Assembly (NCBI GenBank): GCA_035546295.1
Contig: DATKBT010000025.1
Coordinates: forward strand, 155,141 to 219,140
Direction of reading: 5' to 3'
From: DATKBT01 sp035546295
GTDB lineage: Bacteria; Acidobacteriota; Thermoanaerobaculia; Multivoradales; Multivoraceae
DNA: 64,000 nt
A program made the position numbers and the translations under genes. Below the pieces are notes generated by a model. It made no database searches. It had not been told where the DNA came from and saw only the letters and a program-made list of their open reading frames with translations. How positions within the stretch are numbered: position 1 is the first letter of the stretch; the number at the start of each line of letters is the position of its first letter. Below, piece after piece: positions 16,368-28,845 of this stretch.

Positions 16368-17082
16368 TCGAGATCCGCGCCAACGCTTCGACCGCGGCTT
16401 CCGGCTCGGCCGCGCCGGCCGTCTCGCCGGCGGCGCTGCGCTACGACGCGCAGGGGCTGCTGCCCCAGGTCGTCCAGGACGTGGCCTCCGGCGCCGTGCT
16501 GATGGTCGGCTGGGCCAACCGGGAGGCGATCGAGGCGACGCTCGCGACCGGGCGCGCGCACTTCTGGAGCCGGTCGCGACAGGAGCTCTGGCGAAAGGGA
16601 GAGACGTCGGGCAACGTGCTCGAGGTGGTCGAGGTGCGCGCCGACTGCGACCTCGATGCGCTGCTGGTGCGCGCGCACCCGGCGGGCCCCACCTGCCACA
16701 CCGGCGAGCGCTCCTGCTTCGAGCCGAACCCGGCGGCGCTCGAGCTCGGCTGGCTCGCCGCGGTCCTCGAGCAGCGGCGGGGCGCAGATCCCACGGCGAG
16801 CCACACCGCCCGACTGCTCGCCGAGGGGATCGACCGGGTCGCGCAGAAGGTCGGCGAGGAGGCGGTCGAGACGGTGATCGCGGCGGTCTCGGGAGTCGAT
16901 TCCCGCGAGCGGCGCGCACGTTTCGTCGGCGAGGCCGCCGACCTCCTCTATCACCTGCTCACGCTGCTCACCGCGCTCGGCGTCGAGCCGTCCGAGGTCG
17001 CCGCCGAGCTCGCCGCCCGCCACCGCTCGCGATCGTCGCCGCAGCCGAGCCGTCCGCAAGGAGAGCCCAAGGGAGATCCAGC

Positions 17083-17086
<4 letters not shown>
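16364..17086 (+). CDS. hisI: Fused phosphoribosyl-AMP cyclohydrolase / phosphoribosyl-ATP pyrophosphatase
   Basis: HisIE: both hydrolytic steps after HisG in one 240-residue protein. The N-terminal cyclohydrolase domain has MVGWANREAIEATL, the SRSRQELWRKGETSGN motif, zinc/magnesium ligands in DCDLDALLV and the GPTCHTGERSCF Cys motif. The C-terminal pyrophosphohydrolase has KVGEEAVETVIAA and EAADLLYHLL. An N-terminal Ala/Ser tail of about 25 residues is poorly conserved. The stop overlaps the trpEG start (ATGA), which shows that the his and trp sections belong to one transcription unit. Confidence 0.94.
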
Positions 17087-20363
<3,277 letters not shown>

Positions 20364-20388
20364 GAATGAGCTTCGGGAAGAACTGGAG

Positions 20389-21192
20389 ATGACCGAGCGA
20401 TCCCACGTCCTGCAGACGATCCTGGCGAGCACGCGCAAGCGTGTCGCTCGCTCGTCGGTGCAGGACCAGGACACCGCCACCCCGCGCCTGCCGCGGATGA
20501 CCTCCGGGCCGAACGACGTCCTCGAGGCGCTGCGGGCGAACGCGGGCAGGGCCGTGATCGCCGAGATCAAGATGGGCTCGCCGCGGCTCGGGCGGCTCGA
20601 AGCCCGGATCGACCCGATCCGGCAGGCGGAGCTCTACGCCAGGGCGGGCGCGACCGCGCTGTCGGTGGTCGTCGAGCCCGATCACTTCTTCGGCAGCTAC
20701 GAGCTGCTCGACCGGTGTCGCCGAGCCTCGGGGCTGCCGGCGATCGCCAAGGATTTCGTGGTCGATGCGCGCCAGGTGGAGTGGGCTCATCGCGCCGGCG
20801 CCGGCGCGGTGCTGCTGATCGCGGCCACCCTCGACGGGCGGAAGCTGCAAGAGATCGCCGCGGCGACGCGCCGGTTGGGGCTGGTGCCGCTGGTCGAGGT
20901 CCACGATCGCGAGGATCTCGCCAAGCTGGGGGCGGCCGGCGCCGCCGAGGAATGGGAGCTGGTCGGCGTCAACAACCGCGACCTGCGGACGTTCGATGTC
21001 GACCTCGAGCGCTCGATCGCGCTGGTGCCGGAGCTGCCGCGAGGCGCGCTGCGGGTCTCCGAGAGCGGGATCCGCAGCGAAGGGGACCTGGTCCGCCTCT
21101 CGGCGGCCGGGTTCGACGCCTTCCTGGTCGGCGAGGCGCTGCTGCTCGCCGACGATCCGGAGACGCTGCTGCGGCAGCTCGCGGGGCGGTGA
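20389..21192 (+). CDS. trpC: Indole-3-glycerol phosphate synthase
   Basis: Ring-closing TIM-barrel enzyme, 267 residues. Typical motifs: VIAEIKMGSPRLG (the usual KxxSPS is KMGSPR), LSVVVEPDHFFGSYE, IAKDFVVDARQV, LIAATLD, LVEVHDREDL, VGVNNRDLRTF and SESGIRS. The ATG at 20389 follows CTGGAG. The substitution of KMGSPRLG for the more common KxxSPSxG near the active site is mild. The role is clear from its neighbours. Confidence 0.93.
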   Translation: MTERSHVLQTILASTRKRVARSSVQDQDTATPRLPRMTSGPNDVLEALRANAGRAVIAEIKMGSPRLGRLEARIDPIRQAELYARAGATALSVVVEPDHFFGSYELLDRCRRASGLPAIAKDFVVDARQVEWAHRAGAGAVLLIAATLDGRKLQEIAAATRRLGLVPLVEVHDREDLAKLGAAGAAEEWELVGVNNRDLRTFDVDLERSIALVPELPRGALRVSESGIRSEGDLVRLSAAGFDAFLVGEALLLADDPETLLRQLAGR

Positions 21193-21292
21193 TGGGCGCG
21201 CGCATCCCGGGATGCTGGGGCGCGCAGCCGGCAGGTCGCGTTCTCGTTCTCTGCCTCGGCCGTGGCTGGCAACAGACGGCGGTGTTGGGCCG

Positions 21293-22081
21293 ATGACCGC
21301 CTCGGACGACGTCGTGGCCGAAGCCGGCGGTTCCCGGAGCGCGCGCGCTCGCGCGATCGATTCTCGCGCTCGCGCGCTCGATCCCCGCGCGTGCGCGGTC
21401 GATCCCCGCGCAGGCGCGATCAAGATCTGCGGCGTCACCACCGCCGCGGACGCCCGCCGCTGCGCAGAGTTGGGCGCCGACCTGGTCGGGCTCAACTTCC
21501 ACCCGCCGAGCCCTCGCTGTCTCTCCGAGGAGCGGGCAAGGGTCCTGCGCGAAGTGATCGGCGATCGCGCCCTGGTCGTCGGAGTCTTCGTCGATCACGG
21601 CGTCGAGGAGGCGCTGGCGATCGCCGGCCGGGTCGGTCTCGACCTCCTCCAGTTCCACGGCGTTCAGGACCTCGACGAGCTCGCTCCGGTGGCGGAGCGT
21701 TCGATCGTCGTGCTGCGCGCCGACGACGAGCGCCGTTGCGAGAGACTCGTCGCGGGCGGGTTCTGGGGCGCGCTGTTCGACGCTCCCACGGCGCGGGGCG
21801 CCCGCGGTGAGGTCCTCTTCGGGGGCACCGGAAGGGCCTGGGAGTACGAGCGGATCCGGCCGATCGCAGACGCCGGGCGCGACGCGACGCGCCTGCTGGT
21901 CGCCGGCGGCATCGGCGCCGGGAATGCCGCGCGCGCGTTGTCGATTCCCGGAGTCTGGGGCATCGACGTCTGCTCGGGCGTCGAGTCGAGCCCCGGTCTC
22001 AAGGACCACCACGAGCTCGAGCAACTGTTCGCCGTCGTTCGCTGCAAGCGGGCGGCCGCGCCCGACGTTCTCGGAGGTTGA
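21293..22081 (+). CDS. trpF: Phosphoribosylanthranilate isomerase with Arg-rich N-terminal extension
   Basis: TIM-barrel isomerase. Core motifs: IKICGVTTAADARRCAELG, LVGLNFHPPSPR, GVFVDHG, LDLLQFHG, LLVAGGIGAGNA and GIDVCSGVE. The start ATG at 21293 gives 262 residues, about 45 more than usual. The extra N-terminal part has imperfect repeats (AIDSRARALDPRACAVDPRAGA) encoded by a GC-rich DNA repeat at 21340-21420. No better start was found closer to the core. A 100-base gap precedes it. Confidence 0.9.
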   Translation: MTASDDVVAEAGGSRSARARAIDSRARALDPRACAVDPRAGAIKICGVTTAADARRCAELGADLVGLNFHPPSPRCLSEERARVLREVIGDRALVVGVFVDHGVEEALAIAGRVGLDLLQFHGVQDLDELAPVAERSIVVLRADDERRCERLVAGGFWGALFDAPTARGARGEVLFGGTGRAWEYERIRPIADAGRDATRLLVAGGIGAGNAARALSIPGVWGIDVCSGVESSPGLKDHHELEQLFAVVRCKRAAAPDVLGG

Positions 22082-22086
22082 GAGGA

Positions 22087-23448
22087 ATGCCCGAGATGCT
22101 GCCCGACAAGGAAGGCCGCTTCGGCCGCTACGGAGGGCGTTACGCCCCCGAGACGCTGATGGCGCCGCTCGAGGAGCTGTCGGCCGCCTACGACAAGGCG
22201 CGCAAGCGCCGCGAGTTCAAGCGCCAGCTCGCCGACCTGCTCACCCACTTTGCCGGCCGGCCGACGCCCCTCTACCACGCCCGGCGTCTCAGCAAAGAGC
22301 TCGGCGGAGCGCGGATCTATCTCAAGCGCGAGGACCTGCTCCACACCGGGGCGCACAAGCTCAACAACGCGATCGGGCAGGCGCTGCTGACCCGGGAGAT
22401 GGGCAAGCCGCGGGTGATCGCCGAGACCGGCGCGGGGCAGCACGGGGTGGCGACGGCGACGGCGGCGGCCCTGCTCGGCCTCGAGTGCGTCGTCTACATG
22501 GGCGCCGAGGACATGAGACGCCAGCGCCTCAACGTCGACCGCATGCGCCTGCTCGGCGCCGAGGTGGTGACGGTGGACTCGGGGAGCCGCACCCTCAAGG
22601 ACGCCATCAACGAGGCGATGCGCGACTGGGTCACCAACGTCGCCACCACCCACTACATCCTGGGCTCCGTGCTCGGCCCCGATCCCTTCCCGCGGATGGT
22701 GCGCGACTTCCACCGGGTGATCGGCGAGGAGGCGCGCCGTCAGCTCAAGCGACAGACGGGGCGGCCCGAGCCGGACCTCGCCATCGCCTGCGTCGGCGGC
22801 GGCAGCAACGCGATCGGCCTGTTCTCGGCCTTCCTGGACAGCCGGCCGGTACGGCTGGTCGGGGTCGAGGCCGGGGGGACGTCCGACCGCCTCGGTGAGC
22901 ACGCGGTGCGCTTCGGCGGCGGCGGCGCCCGTCTCGGCGTGCTCCACGGCACCCGCACGCTGGTGCTCCAGGACGACGACGGCCAGATCGCGCCCACGCA
23001 CTCGGTCTCCGCCGGTCTCGACTACCCGGCGGTCGGTCCCGAGCACGTGTTCCTGCACGAGAAGGGGCGCATCGAGTTCACGCGCGCCAGCGACGCCGAG
23101 GCGGTCGCGGCCTTCCACCGGCTGGCGGAGACCGAGGGCATCCTGCCCGCACTCGAGTCGGCGCACGCGATCGCCGAGGCGATGAAGCGCGCTCCGCATC
23201 TCAGTGAGCGCGCGATCGTGCTGGTCAACCTGTCGGGCCGCGGGGACAAGGACGTGGAGTCCGTGATCGAGTACGACCGGGCTCATCGCGGCTCGCCCGT
23301 CGGCGCCGGTGCTGGCGCTCCCGCTCCGCAGCCGGCTGCGGCCCGCGTCCACCTCCACCCCGCAGTGCGGGAATGGGGAGGCGCGGCCGTGGAGCCGGCC
23401 CGCGACCCGTCGAGCCCGCAGGAGGAAGAGCAGGAGGAGGAGGAATAG
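22087..23448 (+). CDS. trpB: Tryptophan synthase beta chain
   Basis: PLP enzyme condensing indole with serine. The ATG at 22087 is chosen because CGGAGG ends nine bases before it. 453 residues. FGRYGGRYAPETLM opens the protein. PLP Lys91 lies in HTGAHKLNNAIGQ, followed by ETGAGQHGVATAT and CVGGGSNAIG, as in the TrpB1 form. The C-terminal 50 residues or so (after about 400) are Ala/Pro-rich and end in a run of Glu, which is unusual for the family. The trpA gene follows after 76 bases. Confidence 0.95.
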   Translation: MPEMLPDKEGRFGRYGGRYAPETLMAPLEELSAAYDKARKRREFKRQLADLLTHFAGRPTPLYHARRLSKELGGARIYLKREDLLHTGAHKLNNAIGQALLTREMGKPRVIAETGAGQHGVATATAAALLGLECVVYMGAEDMRRQRLNVDRMRLLGAEVVTVDSGSRTLKDAINEAMRDWVTNVATTHYILGSVLGPDPFPRMVRDFHRVIGEEARRQLKRQTGRPEPDLAIACVGGGSNAIGLFSAFLDSRPVRLVGVEAGGTSDRLGEHAVRFGGGGARLGVLHGTRTLVLQDDDGQIAPTHSVSAGLDYPAVGPEHVFLHEKGRIEFTRASDAEAVAAFHRLAETEGILPALESAHAIAEAMKRAPHLSERAIVLVNLSGRGDKDVESVIEYDRAHRGSPVGAGAGAPAPQPAAARVHLHPAVREWGGAAVEPARDPSSPQEEEQEEEE

Positions 23449-23524
23449 TCCCGAGCAACGGGGAAGGACGAGCCGGAGTGTCGGTTCGAACACCGAGAAA
23501 CGAGCCGAATCGCGAGGACGAACA

Positions 23525-24379
23525 GTGTTAGGCGTGAGCGAGAGAGCGAGACCCACAGCGATCACGGCGGCCTTCGAGGCCTGCCGCCGCGCCAAGCGTG
23601 CGGCCTTCATCCCCTATCTCGCCGCCGGCGACCCGGACCTGGACACCACCGGCGTGCTGCTCGACGCGTTGGTCGCGGGCGGCGCCGATCTGATCGAGCT
23701 GGGAGTCCCGTTCAGCGATCCGATCGCCGATGGCCCGGTCAACCAGCGGGCGGCCTTTCGCGCGCTCCAGTCGGGGACGACGCTGTCGGGCATCCTGCGC
23801 CTGGTCGCCCGCAAGCGCGACGCGCTCGGCGTCCCCGTCGTGCTGTTCACCTACTACAACCCGGTCCACGCCCGCGGGGTGGAGACCTTCGCGGAGCAGG
23901 CGGCCTCGAGCGGCGTCGACGGCGTGCTCTGCGTCGACCTGCCCCCCGACGAGGCGCAGGAGGAGCTGATCCCGGCGCTGCGCGCTCAAGGCATCGACAG
24001 CATCTTCCTGCTGGCGCCGACCAGCGATCGGGATCGGGTGCGCAGGGTGGCGCGGGCCTCGACCGGCTTCGTCTACTACGTCTCGCGCACCGGCGTCACC
24101 GGCGTGCGTGACGAGATCGCTCCCGAGCTGAGCGCCGAGCTGCGCCGCGTGCGTCGTCGCCTCAAGCTGCCGTTGGCGGTCGGCTTCGGCATCTCGACCC
24201 CCGAGCAGGTTGCGGCGGTCGGCAAACTGGCGGACGGCGTGGTCGTCGGCAGCGCCCTGGTGCGCCTGGTCGAGGAGCTGGCGGGTCGCGCCGGGCTGGC
24301 GAAGGCGATCGAGGAGCGGGTGCGCGAGCTGAGTGCGCCCCTGCACGAGCCGAAGCGCCGGCTGTTCGGGCGACGTTGA
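23525..24379 (+). CDS. trpA: Tryptophan synthase alpha chain
   Basis: Cleaves indole-glycerol phosphate and channels indole to TrpB. A GTG at 23525 behind GAGGA gives 284 residues; a second GTG at 23534 is possible. Catalytic Glu58 in IELGVPFSDP, Asp138 in CVDLPPDE, YYVSRTGVTG, and the phosphate loops VGFGISTPEQV and VVVGSALV are all visible. It is the last recognisable gene of the aro-his-trp cluster. Confidence 0.95.
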   Translation: MLGVSERARPTAITAAFEACRRAKRAAFIPYLAAGDPDLDTTGVLLDALVAGGADLIELGVPFSDPIADGPVNQRAAFRALQSGTTLSGILRLVARKRDALGVPVVLFTYYNPVHARGVETFAEQAASSGVDGVLCVDLPPDEAQEELIPALRAQGIDSIFLLAPTSDRDRVRRVARASTGFVYYVSRTGVTGVRDEIAPELSAELRRVRRRLKLPLAVGFGISTPEQVAAVGKLADGVVVGSALVRLVEELAGRAGLAKAIEERVRELSAPLHEPKRRLFGRR

Positions 24380-24425
24380 GGGCCGTCCTGGGGCCGGCTC
24401 GGCGAGCCCATGGGGTCCGCAGAGC

Positions 24426-25328
24426 GTGAGCGCGCGGGGCAGCCCGCCGGTGAGGGCGTCGAGCTCGGCGATCTGGCTCGTCCTGGTCACCGCGACGCTG
24501 TTCTCGACCGGCGGCGCTGCGGTCAAGGCGACCGCTCTCGGCGCCTGGCAGGTGGCGGGCGGGCGTTCGGCGATCGCCGCGATCGCCCTCTTTCTCTTGC
24601 TGCCCGACGGCCGGCGTTGGTGGCGGCCTCGGAACCTGCTGGTCGGCGTCGCCTACGCCGCGACCCTCGTCACCTTCGTGCACGCAAACAAGCTCACCAC
24701 TGCGGCGAGCACGATCTTCCTGCAAGCGACGGCGCCGCTCTATCTCATGGTTCTCGGTCCGCTGGTCCTGAAGGAGCCTTTGCGCCGGCGCGACCTGCAG
24801 GCGGGGCCGCTCTTCGTGCTGGGGCTCGCGCTCTTCTTCGTCGGGCTCGAGACGCCGAGCGAGACGGCGCCGAACCCGGCGCTGGGCAACCTGATCGCCG
24901 GCCTGTCGGGAGTCTGCTACGCGGTGACCATCCTCGGCCTGCGCTGGATCGGCCGGCGTCGAAGGTCGGCCGAGGATCTCCGTCCCGAGAGCTCGCTCGG
25001 CGCGGTGGTCGCCGGCAACGTCATCGCCGCGGTCACGTGTTTGCCGGCGGCCTGGCCGCTCGAGCCGGCGCCGGTCGACCTCGTGGTGCTCGGCTACCTC
25101 GGCCTCTTCCAGATCGGTCTCGCCTACCTCCTGCTCACCCGCGCGGTGTCGGAGCTCCCGGCGCTCCAGGTCTCGCTGCTCCTGCTGCTCGAGCCGGTGC
25201 TCAGCCCGGTCTGGGCGGCTCTGTTCCTGGGAGAGGTGCCGGGCCGCCTGGCGCTCGTCGGCGGCTCGCTGGTCCTGGTGGCAACGGTGGTTCAGGCGTG
25301 GCGGCGGGAGCGGGTGCGCGCCGGCTGA
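24426..25328 (+). CDS. EamA/DMT-family transporter
   Basis: Integral membrane protein of about 300 residues with roughly ten hydrophobic segments in two halves, as in the drug/metabolite transporter superfamily. The second half has the usual LEPVLSPVWAALFLGE motif, and the first half TAPLYLMVLGPLVLKEPL. Substrates of the family include amino acids and other metabolites, and none can be assigned here. It starts only 46 bases after trpA and may be read from the same transcript, so amino-acid or aromatic export is a reasonable guess but no more. The GTG at 24426 is inferred from where hydrophobic sequence begins. Confidence 0.85.
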   Translation: MSARGSPPVRASSSAIWLVLVTATLFSTGGAAVKATALGAWQVAGGRSAIAAIALFLLLPDGRRWWRPRNLLVGVAYAATLVTFVHANKLTTAASTIFLQATAPLYLMVLGPLVLKEPLRRRDLQAGPLFVLGLALFFVGLETPSETAPNPALGNLIAGLSGVCYAVTILGLRWIGRRRRSAEDLRPESSLGAVVAGNVIAAVTCLPAAWPLEPAPVDLVVLGYLGLFQIGLAYLLLTRAVSELPALQVSLLLLLEPVLSPVWAALFLGEVPGRLALVGGSLVLVATVVQAWRRERVRAG

Positions 25329-25516
25329 CGCGCGGCCGTTCTGGCACCGGCTGTGCGAGCGATTCCCGCTGCCCGCGGTATCCTTGATCCGGGACTCCCT
25401 GGAAGGTTCCTGGGGGCCGTCGTTAATCCGCTCCCCTCCGACTCGTACTAGACACTGACGGTCTGATTCACCGCTGGCGAGCGACAGGCCCAGTGTTGGA
25501 GCGAGAAGGAGGATCC

Positions 25517-26125
25517 GTGCACGCCATGCCACGACTCACTACGGAGGACCCGGGAAGGCCGGGAGGCCCTGGAAAGGTGGAGCCCGTCGACACCGACGAG
25601 GAGCTCCACGCCCTGTTTCAGGCGCACTCGGCGCGGATCTACCGGATCGCGTACCGGATCACGGGCAACGCGAGCGACGCCGAGGACGTGCTGCAGACGA
25701 TCTTCCTGCGGCTGCTGAGGCGGGAGGAGACTCCTGATCTGAGCCGGTCCGCCGGAAGCTACCTGCATCGCGCCGCGGTCAACGCCGGTCTCGACCTGTT
25801 GCGCTCGCGCCGTCGCGCGCGAGCGGTGCCGCTCGAGACCGACGACGAGGAGGAGGTCGCGCCGGCGCCGCAGCTCGAGGCCACCCACTACAGCTCGGCC
25901 GCCGGGTCGCGGCTCGAGCGCTCGGAGCTGCGGGATCTGCTGCGCCAGGCGCTGGCGCAGCTCAACCCGCGCTCGGCCGAGGTCTTCGCCCTGCGCTATT
26001 TCGAAGGGTATGGCAACACCGAGATCGCCGAGATGCTGGGCACCTCCCGTTCCTCCATCGGTGTCACCCTGCACCGCTCGCGCGAACGTCTCAAGGAACG
26101 GCTCGGCAGCCTGGTAGGAGCATGA
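25517..26125 (+). CDS. ECF-type RNA polymerase sigma factor
   Basis: About 202 residues. Sigma region 2 (LFQAHSARIYRIAYRITGNASDAEDVLQTIFLRLL) lies near residues 30-65. Region 4 (LNPRSAEVFALRYFEGYGNTEIAEMLGTS) is near 155-190 and ends with the recognition helix. GTG 25517 is taken because AAGGAGG precedes it; ATG 25526 is a close alternative. Its stop overlaps the start of a FecR-like membrane protein (ATGA), the usual position of a cognate anti-sigma factor. Confidence 0.9.
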   Translation: MHAMPRLTTEDPGRPGGPGKVEPVDTDEELHALFQAHSARIYRIAYRITGNASDAEDVLQTIFLRLLRREETPDLSRSAGSYLHRAAVNAGLDLLRSRRRARAVPLETDDEEEVAPAPQLEATHYSSAAGSRLERSELRDLLRQALAQLNPRSAEVFALRYFEGYGNTEIAEMLGTSRSSIGVTLHRSRERLKERLGSLVGA

Positions 26126-28845
26126 CGATGAGCAAGGATTCCAAGAACCCGTTGGATCTCGAAGGTCTGGTCGACGTCGCAGTCGAGGCCATGCGCGGCG
26201 AGGAGCCGAGCGCGGCCGAGGTCGAGGCGGCGAGCGCTCGCGTGTGGAAGAAGGTCTCGGTCGAGATGACCGCGATGGCCGCCGCCGTCGAGCATCGCGC
26301 GATCCGCAGCTGCGACGACGTGCGTGCGCTCCTGCCACTGCTGGTCGCCGGAACCCTCGACGACGGCAGGAAGCTGCTGGTCGAGGATCACACCCGCAGC
26401 TGCATCCCCTGCCGCAAGCAGCTGCAGGCGATTCGCGCGGGTCGGCCGGTCGCGCCGTCCGCCGAGACCGCCGCGCGCGCCCGCGTCGAGGCTCAGGAGA
26501 ACCGCTCCCGGCTGTTCGGCTGGCTGGCGGCCGCGGCGGTCGTGCTCGCCCTGGTCGCCGGCTGGTTCACGTCCGGCATCGGGCGCAGCCAGTCCGAGCT
26601 GATGCAGGTGGTCGGCGTCGAAGGTCAGCTCTTCGCGGTCGAGGGCGGCCGCCTCGAGCCCCTCGTCCCGGGCGATTGGATCGACGGCACGCGGGAGGTG
26701 CGGACCGCCGGCGGATCCCACGCCCGCTTCGAGCTGGCCGACGGCTCGCAGGTCGAGGTCGGCGAGCGCTCGGCACTCCAGGTCCAGCGTCGTCGCCGAG
26801 GCCTCCAGGTCCGCGTCGATCGCGGCTCGATCATCGTCGAGGCCTCGGAGCAGGGCTCCGGGAGCCTCGGCGTATCGACCCGCGAGATGCTGGTCTCGGT
26901 CAAGGGCACGATCTTCGCAGTGAGCCACGGCTCCAAGGGCTCGCGGGTCTCGGTCATCGAGGGCGAGGTGCAGGTCGCGCAGGGGCGCAACCGCACCAGC
27001 CTCTATCCGGGCGACCAGCTCGGCTCCCGCCCCACGCTGGCCTTCGCCTCGTTCGCCGAGGAGGTCGGCTGGAGCGAGAACGGCGATCGCTACCTCCAGA
27101 TGATGGAGGAGTTCAGCGCGCTGCGCCGCGACATCAACCAGCTGATGTCGAGCCACGAGCTGCGCACCTCGACGCGGCTCGCGCGCCTGGTGCCCCAGGG
27201 GACCGTGGTCTACGCCGCGCTCCCGAACCCGACGGCGACCCTGTCGAGCCTCTACCAGCTCATCCGCGAGCGCCTCGCCGCCAGCCCGACCTTGTCGGAG
27301 TGGTGGAGCGAGCTCGAGGGGGATGGCGATCTCGCCCGGCTCGACGAGCTGGTGGCGTCGATCCAGGAGCTCTCCGGGATGCTGGGCGAGGAGACCGTGG
27401 TCGCCTTCGCTCCGGGCCCCGGCGGCTTCGACTTCGACGGCGACGACGAGATGGGGCTGCCGATGGTGCTCTCCGAGGTCGAGGACGCGGCGGCTCTGCG
27501 GGTGGCGCTGCGTGACCGCCTCGCCGAGCTCGAGGCCGCGATCGGCGAGCAGATCCCCGTGATCCTGCTCGACGGCAGCACCACGACGGTGCCCGCCCTG
27601 AGCGAGGCGTTCTACGTGTGGGTCGGCGAGGATCTGCTCGCTGCGACCACCGAGCTGTCGGAGATCCACCGGCTGGCGGGCGGCCAGGAGACCGGCTTCG
27701 TCGACTCCGAGTTCTTCGCCCAGATCGAGCGCGCCTACCGCCAGGGCGCCGGTTACCTCGGCGCCGTCGACCTGCAGACGATCTTCGCTCAGGTCCTCGA
27801 TCAGGAGGACGCCAGCGAGCGCCGGGCGCTCGAGCTCAGCGGCTTCTCGGGCGTCGAGCACCTGGTGGTCGAGCGCCACCAGCATGGCGACCGCGCCTTC
27901 ACCTCGGCCGAGCTCTCGTTCGAGGGCCAGCGCCAGGGGATGGCGGCCTGGCTGGCGAATCCGGGTCCGATGGGGGCGCTCGAGTTCATCTCGCCGGACG
28001 CGACCTTCGTGTCGTCGTTCCTGACCGCCGACCCGGTGGCCATGATCGACGAGCTGTTCGGCTTCGTGCGCTCCGAGGACGGCGACTTCGACGCCGAGCT
28101 CGCCCGCATCGAGGGCGAGCTGGGAATCAGCCTGCGCGACGATCTCGCCTCGCCGCTCGGCGGCGAGGTGGCGGTGGCGATCGACGGCCCGGCGCTGCCG
28201 GTGCCCTCGTGGAAGGCGGTCGTCGAGGTGCTCGATCCCGACCGCTTCCAGTCGACGATCGAGATCCTCGCGGTGCGCGCCGCCGAGGAGGCGGAACGCG
28301 AGGGTGGCAGCCTGACGATCCGGCCGTATGATGCGAACGGCAGGCTGTTCTTCGAGATCGATGCCGACGCGCCCGACGGCTCGGCGATCTCGGGGGTCTC
28401 CGCCCACTACACTTACGTCGACGGCTACCTGATCCTGGCCCCCAGCCGAGCGCTGGTCGAGCGTGCGATCCAGTACCGTGACAGTGGAGTCTCGATCTTG
28501 ACTTCGGAGGATTTCAGGAGCCTGCTGCCGACCGACGGCTACGTCGACTTCTCGGCGGTCGTCTACAACCGGCTGGGTGAGGCGGTCAGCTCTTTCCTCG
28601 ACCGGCTGCCCCGGCCCGACGGCCTGACCGACGAGCAGCAGGCGCGCATGGACGCGCTGCTGGCAGAAATCGCCGAGCAGGCGGGCCCGGCGCTCTACGC
28701 GCTTTACGGCGAGGACGAGCGAATCCGGCTCTCGTCGAACAGCCCGAGCCTGATTCCGTTCGCGGGGCTCGGCACCGTCTTCGGTCTGAGCTCGATGTTC
28801 GGTGAGCTGGGGGACCTGGCGACCGCGGGGGCGCCTTGGGCGTAG
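26122..28845 (+). CDS. Putative anti-sigma/FecR-domain membrane protein with DUF3352-like exterior domain
   Basis: 907 residues. The cytoplasmic N-terminal 130 residues include an anti-sigma zinc-finger-like segment (DHTRSCIPCRKQL, near residues 91-103). One membrane span follows (about 131-153). The region about 160-310 resembles a FecR domain: VEGQLFAVEGG, VPGDWIDGTREVRTAGGSHARFEL, VSVKGTIFAVSHGSKGSRVSVIEGEVQV. The remaining 590 residues look like DUF3352 (LVPQGTVVYAALPNP, later GEVAVAIDGP and repeated hydrophobic strands), which is of unknown function. It probably holds the upstream sigma factor and responds to an envelope signal. The signal is unknown. Confidence 0.75.
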   Translation: MTMSKDSKNPLDLEGLVDVAVEAMRGEEPSAAEVEAASARVWKKVSVEMTAMAAAVEHRAIRSCDDVRALLPLLVAGTLDDGRKLLVEDHTRSCIPCRKQLQAIRAGRPVAPSAETAARARVEAQENRSRLFGWLAAAAVVLALVAGWFTSGIGRSQSELMQVVGVEGQLFAVEGGRLEPLVPGDWIDGTREVRTAGGSHARFELADGSQVEVGERSALQVQRRRRGLQVRVDRGSIIVEASEQGSGSLGVSTREMLVSVKGTIFAVSHGSKGSRVSVIEGEVQVAQGRNRTSLYPGDQLGSRPTLAFASFAEEVGWSENGDRYLQMMEEFSALRRDINQLMSSHELRTSTRLARLVPQGTVVYAALPNPTATLSSLYQLIRERLAASPTLSEWWSELEGDGDLARLDELVASIQELSGMLGEETVVAFAPGPGGFDFDGDDEMGLPMVLSEVEDAAALRVALRDRLAELEAAIGEQIPVILLDGSTTTVPALSEAFYVWVGEDLLAATTELSEIHRLAGGQETGFVDSEFFAQIERAYRQGAGYLGAVDLQTIFAQVLDQEDASERRALELSGFSGVEHLVVERHQHGDRAFTSAELSFEGQRQGMAAWLANPGPMGALEFISPDATFVSSFLTADPVAMIDELFGFVRSEDGDFDAELARIEGELGISLRDDLASPLGGEVAVAIDGPALPVPSWKAVVEVLDPDRFQSTIEILAVRAAEEAEREGGSLTIRPYDANGRLFFEIDADAPDGSAISGVSAHYTYVDGYLILAPSRALVERAIQYRDSGVSILTSEDFRSLLPTDGYVDFSAVVYNRLGEAVSSFLDRLPRPDGLTDEQQARMDALLAEIAEQAGPALYALYGEDERIRLSSNSPSLIPFAGLGTVFGLSSMFGELGDLATAGAPWA

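Noticed and set aside
25996..28407. Minus-strand open frame of about 800 codons opposite the FecR/DUF3352 gene
   Set aside because: The plus strand encodes recognisable domains in order and is coupled to the sigma factor; the antisense reading has no motif.
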